From contig WTFG01000008.1 of NCBI GenBank assembly GCA_009835005.1, positions 41,382-105,381 of the forward strand: a stretch of DNA of 64,000 bases, read 5' to 3'. Under the pieces are notes generated by a model. It was given only the letters and a program-made list of their open reading frames with translations, did not search any database and was not told the DNA's origin. The DNA is from Flavobacteriaceae bacterium Ap0902 (GTDB taxonomy: Bacteria; Bacteroidota; Bacteroidia; Flavobacteriales; Weeksellaceae). Positions 38,267-50,086 of this stretch are shown here, in pieces (within the stretch, counting starts at the first letter, position 1; every line of letters starts with the position of its first letter). The translations under genes and the position numbers were made by a program.

Positions 38267-39886
38267 ATGGATATTAAATTCAACAAGAGAGAAGATTTTA
38301 ATAAAATGGCAGTGAGTGCCATGAATAATAAGAAAAACAAAATCGAATTAGGCGGCGGAAAGAAGAGAATAGAAAAGCATAAGGCTAAAGGCAAAATGAC
38401 TGCCCGCGAGAGAATAGATTACTTATTAGATGATGATACAGATGCGATAGAAATCGGTACATTCGCAGGATATGATATGTATGAGGAGCATGGTGGATGC
38501 CCTGCTGGTGGTGTTGTGGTTAAGATTGGTTATGTATCTGGCAAACAGTGCATCGTTGTAGCTAATGATGCGACAGTAAAGGCTGGCGCATGGTTTCCTA
38601 TTACAGGCAAGAAAAATTTGAGAGCGCAAGAAATTGCGATGGAAAACAAGTTACCAATTATTTATTTGGTAGATTCTGCAGGAGTCTATCTCCCATTACA
38701 AGATGAAATATTTCCAGACAAGGAACATTTTGGGAGAATTTTTAGAAATAATGCTATTATGAGTTCTCAAGGTATCACGCAAATCGCTGCTATCATGGGG
38801 AGTTGTGTTGCAGGTGGTGCTTATTTACCCATTATGAGTGATGAGGCTTTAATTGTAAAAGAAACTGGAACTATTTTTCTAGCAGGTCCCTATTTAGTAA
38901 AAGCGGCTATCGGAGAAAATGTGGATGCGCAAACTTTAGGCGGTGCAGAAACACAAAGTGATATTTCTGGAGTCACAGATTATAAGGCAGAAAATGATAA
39001 AGATGCCTTAGATAAAATCCGTTCTATCATGTCCAAAATTGGAGATTATGATAAGGCTGGTTTCAATAGAGAAAATGCGGTACCACCCAAAAGAACATTG
39101 AATGATATATATGGTATTCTACCAGAAAGCAGAACAGAACAATATAACATGTACGACATGATAGATTGTGTGGTGGACGCCAATAGTTTTGTTGAATATA
39201 AAGCCGATTATGGCCAAACCATTATTTGTGGCTATGCCCGTATAGAAGGTTGGGCTGTAGGTATTATTGCCAACCAACGCAAAATTGTAAAATCTAAACA
39301 AGGAGAAATGCAATTTGGTGGCGTAATTTATTCTGATTCTGCAGATAAATCTACTCGTTTTATAGCCAACTGTAATCAAAAGAAAATTCCATTGGTCTTC
39401 TTGACAGATGTAACGGGATTTATGGTGGGTAAAAAATCTGAGCATGGCGGAATCATTAAAGACGGAGCCAAAATGGTGAATGCTGTTTCTAATTCTGTAG
39501 TGCCCAAATTTTCTGTAATTATAGGTAATTCTTATGGTGCAGGTAACTATGCCATGTGCGGGAAGGCTTATGACCCTAGACTTATATTTGCATGGCCTTC
39601 TGCTAAAATCGCTGTAATGGGTGGTGAACAAGCTGCCAAAGTATTATTGTCTATAGAGGAAGCATCTGCCAGAGAAGAACTTTCTGGAGAGGACAAGCAA
39701 AAATTATTAGATAAAATTACGGATAGATATAACAAACAGACTACACCAGAATATGCAGCTGCAAGACTCTGGGTAGATGAAATTATAGACCCTATAGAAA
39801 CTAGAAAATGGATTTCTATGGGTATAGAGGCTGCAGATCACGCTCCTATAGAAAAGAAATTTAACCTTGGGGTTATCCAAGTTTAA
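38267..39886 (+). CDS. Acyl-CoA carboxylase carboxyltransferase subunit (methylcrotonyl/propionyl type)
   Basis: A 539-residue biotin-dependent carboxyltransferase. The N-half has GKMTARERIDYLLDD, VDSAGVYLPLQDEIFPDKEHFGRIF and the oxyanion segment GSCVAGGAYLPIMSDE; the C-half has GFMVGKKSEHGGIIKDGAKMV and GNSYGAGNYAMCGKAY, then the Glu-rich GGEQAAKVLL. VYLPLQDEIFPDKEHFGRIF is closer to the methylcrotonyl-CoA or geranyl-CoA carboxylase beta subunit than to propionyl-CoA carboxylase. The biotin carboxylase subunit is not adjacent. It would act in leucine or related acyl-CoA breakdown. Confidence 0.88.
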   Translation: MDIKFNKREDFNKMAVSAMNNKKNKIELGGGKKRIEKHKAKGKMTARERIDYLLDDDTDAIEIGTFAGYDMYEEHGGCPAGGVVVKIGYVSGKQCIVVANDATVKAGAWFPITGKKNLRAQEIAMENKLPIIYLVDSAGVYLPLQDEIFPDKEHFGRIFRNNAIMSSQGITQIAAIMGSCVAGGAYLPIMSDEALIVKETGTIFLAGPYLVKAAIGENVDAQTLGGAETQSDISGVTDYKAENDKDALDKIRSIMSKIGDYDKAGFNRENAVPPKRTLNDIYGILPESRTEQYNMYDMIDCVVDANSFVEYKADYGQTIICGYARIEGWAVGIIANQRKIVKSKQGEMQFGGVIYSDSADKSTRFIANCNQKKIPLVFLTDVTGFMVGKKSEHGGIIKDGAKMVNAVSNSVVPKFSVIIGNSYGAGNYAMCGKAYDPRLIFAWPSAKIAVMGGEQAAKVLLSIEEASAREELSGEDKQKLLDKITDRYNKQTTPEYAAARLWVDEIIDPIETRKWISMGIEAADHAPIEKKFNLGVIQV

Positions 39887-39922
39887 TATAGTTTAAACGT
39901 TTATTTTTAAAAATATAAACAG

Positions 39923-40059
39923 AAAGTAACCGTCTCAAAACCTTTAAAACTGATGATGCTGAGCTCGATCCAGAATCACATAAACTTAATAACCAGTTTG
40001 TTATAAGACCCCGAAATAAATTCAAGAGTACAAAAGCAATACTTTGAGACGGCTACTTT
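39923..40059. mobile_element. MITE-like element with 17-base terminal inverted repeats
   Basis: AAAGTAACCGTCTCAAA at the left and TTTGAGACGGCTACTTT at the right are complementary apart from one base. The interior of about 100 bases has higher GC than its surroundings and no open frame with a start. It lies in the space after the carboxylase gene. A target-site duplication is not obvious. It looks like a non-autonomous derivative of an insertion sequence. Confidence 0.65.
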
Positions 40060-40084
40060 TTATATGAATTAATGTTTTAAAGAT

Positions 40085-40867
40085 TTAAAATTTGCCTTCC
40101 TCTTCTAAATAGGCATCTAGTTTTTTACAAGCTTCTTCATAACCTAATTGAAAAATATATTTAATTTTACTTTTAGATAAAATATTGAAATTATTTAATG
40201 CTTCTGGAGCTATGAGGATATCACATTTATTTAAATTTTCTTGTGATATAGAATTTCGCATAATTAGATAAGCTCTTTCTAACACACTTCTAGTACTCGT
40301 TAAATTAGATGGTGCCATTTCTTGTAATGGGTTAACATAAACGCCAATAATTTTGTCCGAAAAGGAAATCAAAGGTTCTACAGGCAGATTATTTGTCACG
40401 CCACCATCACATAACAACCTATTGTTAAATTTAACAGGAGAAAATATTCCTGGCAAAGAAGCAGAGGCTACCAACGGCGGGATTAATTCACCCTCAAAAT
40501 AGAATCTAGTTTTTGCTTCTATCAAATCTGTAGTTGCTATAAAAAGTGGAATCTCCAAAGCTTCAAAACGATTATCTGGAAATTTATTTTGAAACAATTT
40601 GGCATACTTGTCACTGTCTAATATCCCAGCTTTATTGAAGGTATAATTCTTAAAATTAAAAATATCAATGCTTTTCAAGAATTTATACATATCCTGCCAT
40701 TCATAACCAGCCGCATATAAGGCCCCGATGATGGCACCAGCACTTGTACCAGAAATAAAACTAGGAACAATATTGCGTTCATTCATCGCCTTAATCACCC
40801 CTATATGGGCTGCACCTCTAAAGCCTCCTCCAGAAAGAACTAATCCTATTTTATTTTCTTGATTCAT
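40085..40867 (-). CDS. Patatin-like phospholipase
   Basis: A 260-residue lipid acyl hydrolase. The oxyanion loop LVLSGGGFRGAAHIG (residues 9-23), the nucleophile elbow GTSAGA with S42, and the Asp of CDGGVTNNLPVEPL (near 155) form the Ser-Asp dyad site of patatins. No signal peptide. It is downstream of a Crp/Fnr-type regulator gene by 14 bases and probably cotranscribed with it. Confidence 0.92.
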   Translation of the reverse strand: MNQENKIGLVLSGGGFRGAAHIGVIKAMNERNIVPSFISGTSAGAIIGALYAAGYEWQDMYKFLKSIDIFNFKNYTFNKAGILDSDKYAKLFQNKFPDNRFEALEIPLFIATTDLIEAKTRFYFEGELIPPLVASASLPGIFSPVKFNNRLLCDGGVTNNLPVEPLISFSDKIIGVYVNPLQEMAPSNLTSTRSVLERAYLIMRNSISQENLNKCDILIAPEALNNFNILSKSKIKYIFQLGYEEACKKLDAYLEEEGKF

Positions 40868-40881
40868 GTCAAATCTTTTAA

Positions 40882-41511
40882 TTATAAATCTTTTAATTCT
40901 ATGTAATTTCTTCCTGTCTTAATTAAGCCATTGGTTTCCATCTTTTTGAGCATTCTAGAAATTACCACTCTAGAAGAGTTTAACTCATTGGCAATTTGTT
41001 GATGGGTGAGATTTAAATACATGGTTTGATTCACCATTGCTTTGTCTTTTAAATAATTAATTAACCTTTCATCTAATTTTTGAAAAGCAATAGAATCTAT
41101 TACATCCAACATTTCATACACCCTGGATTGATAACTAGACAGAATAAATTGACGCCATGTGGTATATTTGGACATCCACTCCTCCATCTTATTCATTGGA
41201 ATCCTAAGCAAATCACCATCTGTTTCTGCAACTGCTCTTATTTCACTTTTTTTACCCGTGGTTATAATACATTGTAATGTGAAAGCACAGGTCTCACCTG
41301 TTTCTAAAAAATAAAGTAGAATCTCATCCCCATCCTTATTCTCTTTGAAAACCTTAATGACTCCATTTTGTAATAATGGTATAAAAGACATTGTATCATT
41401 ATAGCCAATTATTTCATCCTCTGCTTTGAAACTGTAGGCTGTCGCATTTTCTAATATCTCTTTTTGTAATTCCTCCTCAAAAATCTGTTGATAGTATCTA
41501 TTTAATTTCAT
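40882..41511 (-). CDS. Crp/Fnr-family transcriptional regulator
   Basis: A 209-residue regulator. Residues 25-115 are a cyclic-nucleotide-binding-type beta barrel (GVIKVFKENKDGDEILLYFLETGETCAFTL, starting near 50); the cAMP phosphate-binding Arg motif is not clear and there is no Fe-S cysteine set, so the ligand is unknown. Residues 150-205 are the winged helix with LTHQQIANELNSSRVVISRMLKKME. It sits between a sugar transferase and the patatin gene on one strand. Confidence 0.88.
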   Translation of the reverse strand: MKLNRYYQQIFEEELQKEILENATAYSFKAEDEIIGYNDTMSFIPLLQNGVIKVFKENKDGDEILLYFLETGETCAFTLQCIITTGKKSEIRAVAETDGDLLRIPMNKMEEWMSKYTTWRQFILSSYQSRVYEMLDVIDSIAFQKLDERLINYLKDKAMVNQTMYLNLTHQQIANELNSSRVVISRMLKKMETNGLIKTGRNYIELKDL

Positions 41512-41523
41512 TTGGGTAAGATA

Positions 41524-42099
41524 TTAAAAAAATGTTTTATATAGGATTTGAATATCTTTAAAAAAAGACCAGTTTTTGACATATTCCTTGTTAATGCAAA
41601 CCTTATCTGGCCACAAAACCTCATCATTTAATTTTTTGGGATGATTAGATTCACTCAAAATTTTGTTTTCATTGCGGTATTTAATCTGTGCTGGACCAGT
41701 GATACCTGGTTTAACTGTAAGTATAATTCTATCCTCACCCTCCAATAAATCTGCATAACCTGGTACATCTGGACGGGGACCTACGAAACTCATAGTACCA
41801 TTCAGAATATTAAATAATTGAGGTAATTCGTCTATTTTATATTGAATAAAAAATTTACCAGAATTCGTGATATCATGCGAATTTTCTGTGGTAACAGGAT
41901 TGTTATAATTACCTCGCATGGTTCTAATTTTATAAATCAAAAATGGATGCCCAAACTGTCCTATTCTTTTTTGAACAAAAATACCATTTTGTCCCGTTTG
42001 AATGGATGCCACCACCCAACATATAAATAAGGGGATAAATAGCGCTATAAGTAGTATTATAGCTAATAGGTAATCAAAAATTATTTTAGAAATCTTCAA
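41524..42099 (-). CDS. Bacterial sugar transferase (undecaprenyl-phosphate acceptor type)
   Basis: A 191-residue polyisoprenyl-phosphate hexose-1-phosphate transferase (WcaJ/PglC type, catalytic domain only). One N-terminal membrane helix (FDYLLAIILLIALFIPLFI), then FVQKRIGQFGHPFLIYKIRTM, the DELPQLFNIL motif and SFVGPRPDVPGY, then KPGITGPAQI. It loads the first sugar on the lipid carrier for a surface glycan. No glycan cluster surrounds it. Confidence 0.9.
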   Translation of the reverse strand: MKISKIIFDYLLAIILLIALFIPLFICWVVASIQTGQNGIFVQKRIGQFGHPFLIYKIRTMRGNYNNPVTTENSHDITNSGKFFIQYKIDELPQLFNILNGTMSFVGPRPDVPGYADLLEGEDRIILTVKPGITGPAQIKYRNENKILSESNHPKKLNDEVLWPDKVCINKEYVKNWSFFKDIQILYKTFF

Positions 42100-42193
42100 A
42101 CGTTTAATCTTGGTACAAAGATAAGTTACAATTCAGAATAGAAAAATGTATGAGATATATTTAATTAAAATTTTATAGTTATTAAAATTGTTT

Positions 42194-42201
42194 TATATTT
42201 G
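42194..42201 (+). promoter_or_regulatory. SRP RNA -7 box TATATTTG
   Basis: An exact TAnnTTTG box ending nine bases before the 5' end of the SRP RNA. The sequence between it and the RNA is GC-richer (CAGCCTAA). Confidence 0.65.
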
Positions 42202-42209
42202 CAGCCTAA

Positions 42210-42303
42210 GGCAAGTCCTACACAACCAGCTCCTGCTGAATCCCCCAGGACGGGAACGTAGCAAGGGTACGCGGTCGTAGCGGTGTGATGTAGATCGCTT
42301 GCC
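42210..42303 (+). ncRNA. ffs: Signal recognition particle RNA, small bacterial type
   Basis: About 94 bases. GGCAAG at the 5' end pairs with CTTGCC at the 3' end, and the apical domain has the conserved CAGG...GGAACGTAGCAAGGGTA core with the GNAR-type tetraloop region and asymmetric loop of the 4.5S RNA, where the Ffh M domain binds. A T-run follows immediately (CCTTTTTAATTT), as an intrinsic end. Located between the divergent sugar transferase gene and pyrG. Confidence 0.92.
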
Positions 42304-42426
42304 TTTTTAATTTCTTCACATTTAATATTTCAAGTTTTTATAGGGTTTATTCTTTCGGTCTTCTAGTTAATATAGATGATTGCAATAATATTATGATAGA
42401 TATATGGTTATTTTGTTTTTGTAACC

Positions 42427-45933
<3,507 letters not shown>

Positions 45934-45940
45934 ATAGGGA

Positions 45941-46273
45941 ATGGAAGATCAAGAGCCTAAAAAAGAATTAAAAAGCTTTCCGTTTTTAAAGAAGTTAGAA
46001 CGCAAGATGGATGAGGCAAAAAAAATCAATGCCAAAGACTCCAGATTAAAAAGGAAATTTAAATCTGGACCTTCTCAAATTGCTAAAAAGATGGGAGAAG
46101 AAGCGGTGGAAATGGTGATTGCCAGTGAGAAAGATGATGATTCTGAATTCCTGGAAGAAGCAGCTGATGTTCTTTATTATTATTTATTGTCCCTGCATGA
46201 TAGAGGCTATAAACTTAGAGATGTTTTATTAATATTAAAGAGCAGACATAAAAAGAGAAAATCTAAAAAGTAA
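45941..46273 (+). CDS. HisE-like phosphoribosyl-ATP diphosphatase domain protein
   Basis: A 110-residue all-helical protein. The segment PSQIAKKMGEEAVEMVIASE (near 45-65) followed by EFLEEAADVLYYYLLSLHDRG (near 70-90) is the MazG-like fold with the EE...E..D metal-binding residues of phosphoribosyl-ATP pyrophosphohydrolase (HisE). The N-terminal 25 residues and the basic KSRHKKRKSKK tail are unlike standard HisE. No histidine genes are near; it follows yidC by seven bases, so its role may be house-cleaning of a nucleotide rather than histidine synthesis. Confidence 0.75.
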   Translation: MEDQEPKKELKSFPFLKKLERKMDEAKKINAKDSRLKRKFKSGPSQIAKKMGEEAVEMVIASEKDDDSEFLEEAADVLYYYLLSLHDRGYKLRDVLLILKSRHKKRKSKK

Positions 46274-46291
46274 TATTTCTTGTTTTATCTA

Positions 46292-46343
46292 AACAAAGTA
46301 AAATCGGCTATCAATTTAAATTAATAGCCGATTTTACTTTGTT
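46292..46343 (+). terminator. Strong bidirectional terminator after the yidC operon
   Basis: Perfect 20-base arms around a 12-base AT loop; the stem includes ATCGGCTAT and ATAGCCGAT. It lies between the convergent PRA-PH-like and fabH genes and can serve both. Confidence 0.85.
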
Positions 46344-46386
46344 CATTTACTTTGATGGTATATTATTTTAGTTCAATACCTAATGA

Positions 46387-47400
46387 TTAATACCTTAATA
46401 AAACACTACCCCATGTGAACCCCGCTCCAAAAGCAGCCAAACATACCAAGTCACCTCTTTGAACTTTACCTTGCTCCACCGCCTCACTTAAAGCCAAGGG
46501 AATACTGGCGGCCGTGGTATTTCCATATTTTTGGATATTATCAAACACTTGATCGTCTCGCAATCCCATTTTCTTTTGTAAGAATTGACTAATGCGCAGA
46601 TTCGCTTGGTGTGGAATCAAAATATCTAGATCCTCTATGGACTTTCCAGCTTTTTCAAAAGATTCTTTAATGGTTTCTGGAAAACGAGTCACAGCATGCT
46701 TAAAGACGAAAGTTCCGTTCATGTAAGGATAAATTTTCTGATAATCCACTTCATAATTTTCATCTAACAATTTATCTACCCAACCGTATTTAGTTCCAGG
46801 AAATGCCATGGTAAGCTCCTCATCGTATTTACCCTCTGAGTGCATGTTACAAGCCAGTATTCCATCGGATGAATCATCTTCACTCGCACTTACAATCATT
46901 GCCCCTGCCCCATCACCAAAAATTACCGATACACCACGTCCACGGGTAGTCATATCCAAGCCAAAAGAGTGATTCTCTGCCCCTACCACCAAAATATTCT
47001 TGTACATACCTGCCTGTATATAAGCATGGGCCGTAGATAGCGCATAAATGAATCCAGAACATTGATTTCTAACATCTAATGCCCCGATTGTATCTAATTC
47101 TAAATAATTTTGTAATTGCACGCCACAACCCGGAAAATATAAATCTGGGCTTAATGTCGCGAAGATGATAAAATCGATTTCACTTTTATCGATTCCAGCA
47201 TTTTCAATAGCCTTCAAAGATGCTTTATAACCTAAGATAGAAGTGGGTTCATCGCCATCTCTGCCCACATGTCTACGCTCTTTGATACCTGTACGTTCTG
47301 TGATCCATTCATCATTGGTATCCATTATTTTCGCCAAGTCATCATTGGTGACGATATTATCTGGGACATAATGTCCCATACCTTTAATAATTGATTTCAT
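46387..47400 (-). CDS. fabH: 3-oxoacyl-ACP synthase III
   Basis: A 337-residue thiolase-fold enzyme that starts fatty acid synthesis from acyl-CoA and malonyl-ACP. Seen: NDEWITERTGIKERRH, the active cysteine in DVRNQCSGFIYAL (about C112), the histidine in IPHQANLRIS (about 264) and the asparagine in YGNTTAASIPLAL (about 294), plus the FGAGFTWGSVL C-terminus. Alone here, away from a fatty acid gene cluster, so it may be a second copy with another primer preference. Confidence 0.93.
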   Translation of the reverse strand: MKSIIKGMGHYVPDNIVTNDDLAKIMDTNDEWITERTGIKERRHVGRDGDEPTSILGYKASLKAIENAGIDKSEIDFIIFATLSPDLYFPGCGVQLQNYLELDTIGALDVRNQCSGFIYALSTAHAYIQAGMYKNILVVGAENHSFGLDMTTRGRGVSVIFGDGAGAMIVSASEDDSSDGILACNMHSEGKYDEELTMAFPGTKYGWVDKLLDENYEVDYQKIYPYMNGTFVFKHAVTRFPETIKESFEKAGKSIEDLDILIPHQANLRISQFLQKKMGLRDDQVFDNIQKYGNTTAASIPLALSEAVEQGKVQRGDLVCLAAFGAGFTWGSVLLRY

Positions 47401-47518
47401 ATAAATTTTATCAGTCTAGCAAAAATAAAAGAATAAATTTAACCTACTGTTAATTTTTAAATTTAATCAGGGGTAAAATTTAGGAATATAGGATGCAAGA
47501 AGAATTTTGGGTGCTTAC

Positions 47519-47611
47519 TTATGATGCTGATTCACCCTCAGCTCTGATTTTCTTTTCTTTTGTATAAAACCAAATAAAATATAGATCATAAAATGGCACA
47601 AATAATAGCAT
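47519..47611 (-). CDS. Possible small membrane peptide or gene remnant
   Basis: A 30-codon frame from an ATG at 47611: a hydrophobic helix with aromatic residues (MLLFVPFYDLYFIWFY) followed by a charged tail (TKEKKIRAEGESAS). The frame stays open for about 20 more codons upstream (QHFKDQWTKII) into the end of the neighbouring gene, without another ATG. It reads like the C-terminus of a real membrane protein, perhaps a remnant. Weak support. Confidence 0.3.
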   Translation of the reverse strand: MLLFVPFYDLYFIWFYTKEKKIRAEGESAS

Positions 47612-47633
47612 GATTATTTTAGTCCATTGATCC

Positions 47634-48062
47634 TTAAAGTGTTGATTTTTTATATAATAGATGAGATACGCAATTTTCAAAATCTTCTTTCGAGTTAAAT
47701 ATCAATGTAAGTTCATAATTTCTTATGCTACCTTTTGAAAAAATCTTTATAGAATTTTCTTTCAGATAAGTATATTTTTCTTGGTTAAGCTCGAATTTAA
47801 ATGGTAACATATATGAAGCAACAGCTGCTACAAATTTATTTTTTGGATAAATTACGAAGCCATTATCCAATACATATAGTCTTACACTCATTTTAATTCC
47901 ACCATAAGAAGAGAACCCAGAATACCCCACCTCCTTATAACCTATATTATAGTATCTATACTTCTCTTTTATTTCATAAGGTATCTTAAATTTCCTTATT
48001 CTAAAGATTAGAAAAACAATTATAGGGAAAAAGAGTATAATTATTGAAATTAGAATAAACAT
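47634..48062 (-). CDS. Membrane-anchored protein of unknown function
   Basis: A 142-residue protein with one N-terminal helix (MFILISIIILFFPIIVFLIF) and a basic stop (RIRKFK), so it is anchored with a soluble domain of about 115 residues. That domain is beta-rich (MSVRLYVLDNGFVIYPKN, then SIRNYELTLIFNSKEDFENC) and looks like a PH-type small domain, but I cannot name a family. GC content is low and it sits beside the tRNA scar, so it may be accessory DNA. Confidence 0.55.
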   Translation of the reverse strand: MFILISIIILFFPIIVFLIFRIRKFKIPYEIKEKYRYYNIGYKEVGYSGFSSYGGIKMSVRLYVLDNGFVIYPKNKFVAAVASYMLPFKFELNQEKYTYLKENSIKIFSKGSIRNYELTLIFNSKEDFENCVSHLLYKKSTL

Positions 48063-48271
48063 AAACGGATTTTAAAAAAATTCAGTGCTATCTCTTTGAT
48101 ATCTGTGAAATTTCTCTTTATTTAACATAAACTTAGTTATAATAGTATCATTATATAAGGCATATATGGTATCGTTATTTGGTATCGTTATTACTTCTTT
48201 TCCAAAGTACAAATGGCTCTGGCATTAAATAAAGTGAATAGTCAGTATATTTTATTTTAGACCTTTTGAAT

Positions 48272-48313
48272 TCATAACCCGGAGGTCGGCAGTTCGATTC
48301 TGCTCCTCGCTAC
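48272..48313 (+). other. 3' fragment of an initiator tRNA (attachment-site scar)
   Basis: Forty-two bases starting TCATAACCCGGAGG match the 3' half of an initiator-type tRNA-Met: the CAT anticodon, the CCCG side of the anticodon stem, variable loop, T-arm GCAG-TTCGATT-CTGC and the acceptor strand CCTCGCTAC. The 5' half is absent; upstream is unrelated AT-rich DNA. Such fragments arise as att sites of elements that integrate at tRNA 3' ends. An integrase start lies 43 bases downstream. Confidence 0.8.
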
Positions 48314-48355
48314 AAAATAAAAGTCGTTGATAGTCGCAAACACAGCGAAATATCA

Positions 48356-48802
48356 ATGACTTTTTTTAATTCAGCATTAGAAAACGAGTACAAAACTGGT
48401 ACAAAAGTGAAAAAATATACCACACCGAAAATCTACAAAGGAGGTAAGAACGGTACAGATTCATGGTATGTTTATTATTCTTATCAGCATCCTTTCAAAA
48501 AAACAAAAACTGGTAAGCCAGTAATGCAGCGCATTAAGGCTCCTACATTTAATCTTAACAGAAAGTATAAATCCTATGATAAGAGGTTAATACACTTTAC
48601 TGCTCTTCGTGATTCACTAGAAAACTTACTTAAACGTGGTTTAAGCCCCTTTGAAATACAGGATGAAATAAATTCTAGTAATAATATATCTGCTAATGAC
48701 GCATTGGACTATGCCTTGTCAATAAAAAAATTGACTGTTAGTAATAAAACTTTTAAAGATTATGAATCTCGTACCAATACCATTTCTTATATGTATTTTT
48801 GA
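48356..48802 (+). pseudogene. Tyrosine recombinase (integrase), N-terminal part only
   Basis: A 148-residue frame. The segment KKYTTPKIYKGGKNGTDSWYVYYSYQHP (from about residue 18) and NRKYKSYDKRLIHFTALRDSLENLL followed by ISANDALDYALSIKKL are the arm-binding and SAM-like N-terminal parts of Bacteroidota phage-type integrases. The frame ends (YMYF) before the core-binding and catalytic RHRY domain, which is not found downstream. The first residues before TKVKKYTTP may not belong to the protein. A broken integrase next to the tRNA scar. Confidence 0.8.
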
Positions 48803-48855
48803 GTATCATTATTGTAATGCAAATATAGTAAATATATCTACTAATAACCAAATAA

Positions 48856-49563
48856 ATGGCTGATAAATCTACTAACATAAAAGAAAGAGTATTGCAAGTC
48901 GCTACATTTAAAGGCGTTGCAAAAGAAAAATTTTTTAGCGAAATCAATATGTCTTATGGCAATTTTAAAGGGAAATCAAAAAATACACCTTTAAACTCAA
49001 ACGCAATAGAAGATATATTGACCATGTGTCCAGATATTAACCCAGAATGGTTATTAACTGGAAATGGTGAGATGCTGAAAAGTGATCAGGTTAATTTAAT
49101 TCAGAAAGGTCGAAAAACAAAAGATGCAGTTTTAGAACAACAAGAAGTTCCTTTATACGACTTTGAGGCCACCGCTGGTTTAAATGAGTTATTTAAGAAT
49201 AGTAAGCAATTACATTTGATGAGTACTATCAAAATACCCAACATTCCCGCCTGTGATGGTGCTATTGCAATAACTGGTGATAGTATGTATCCGTTGTTAA
49301 AATCTGGCGATATAATTATGTACAAACAAATTCCTGTTGAGACGCCTAGCATTTTCTTTGGTGAGATGTATTTATTGGGTGTGATGGTAGATGAGTTTGA
49401 GGAAATGGTGACTGTGAAATACGTGCAAAAATCAGATTTAGGAAGCGATTATGTAAAATTGGTTAGTCAAAACCAGCACCATCAGCCAAAGGATATAAAA
49501 CTAGATCGCATTACAGCCATGGCTATGGTTAAAGTTAGTATCAGAAAAAATACAATGTTTTAA
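48856..49563 (+). CDS. S24-type phage repressor (LexA/CI-like)
   Basis: A 235-residue regulator. Residues 1-70 are a helix-turn-helix domain related to the Bacteroidota CI-like type (FFSEINMSYGNFKGKSKNTP, INPEWLLTGNGEML). Residues 95-225 are a peptidase S24 domain: EVPLYDFEATAGL, the catalytic serine in ITGDSMYPLLKSGDII and the lysine near VTVKYVQKS. Such proteins repress lysogenic genes and are cut when DNA is damaged. It follows the integrase fragment by 53 bases, as in prophages and integrative elements. Confidence 0.88.
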   Translation: MADKSTNIKERVLQVATFKGVAKEKFFSEINMSYGNFKGKSKNTPLNSNAIEDILTMCPDINPEWLLTGNGEMLKSDQVNLIQKGRKTKDAVLEQQEVPLYDFEATAGLNELFKNSKQLHLMSTIKIPNIPACDGAIAITGDSMYPLLKSGDIIMYKQIPVETPSIFFGEMYLLGVMVDEFEEMVTVKYVQKSDLGSDYVKLVSQNQHHQPKDIKLDRITAMAMVKVSIRKNTMF

Positions 49564-49573
49564 AAATTATATT

Positions 49574-50086
49574 ATGAAAAAATTATTATTACTTATTCCG
49601 TTTTTGTTTGTTCTTGGGTGTAGTTCAGATGATTCTATTATAGATGATATTAAGAATCCAAATGATTCATATCAAGTATTATCCTTTTCTTATGATAATC
49701 AAAATTATTCTGAATCTGATGATGATTATATCCATTGGGAGGTTGGTAAGAATAATGACATAATTATAAGTCAAGGATTGTATGGCATGCTGGATTGCAC
49801 TAATTGTGATAAATCATCTACATTGAAGATATATTTTAATAGAGTTGCAATTAAACCAGGTGATATTATTACGGACTTTAGCGCGTATGTAACTATTTCT
49901 GATTTTGGTCAATTTGGATACCCTACAGGAGATAGTTATGTGAAAATTACTAAAATTGATTCAGATGGCTCTGTAAGTGGCGAGTTCTTCTTAAATGAAC
50001 TATCACGACTTGGAGTAGGTGAACCTAGAACAATTAACATTACCAATGGATTATTTGAAAATTTAAAACAGGATAGCGATCTATGA
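49574..50086 (+). CDS. Lipoprotein in the integrated remnant
   Basis: A 170-residue lipoprotein (MKKLLLLIPFLFVLGCSS, lipobox VLGC, Cys about 16, followed by an acidic SSDDS outer-surface-type signal). The mature part is beta-rich with a CTNCDK pair and a DIITDFSAYVTISDFG stretch; no family recognised. It begins 10 bases after the repressor stop and overlaps the XRE gene by four bases (ATGA), so it is probably part of one small operon, perhaps expressed from the lysogenic element. Confidence 0.65.
   Translation: MKKLLLLIPFLFVLGCSSDDSIIDDIKNPNDSYQVLSFSYDNQNYSESDDDYIHWEVGKNNDIIISQGLYGMLDCTNCDKSSTLKIYFNRVAIKPGDIITDFSAYVTISDFGQFGYPTGDSYVKITKIDSDGSVSGEFFLNELSRLGVGEPRTINITNGLFENLKQDSDL

Noticed and set aside
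39119..39631. A 170-codon open frame on the minus strand
   Set aside because: It lies wholly antisense inside the carboxyltransferase gene, whose motifs are complete; its product has no recognisable features.
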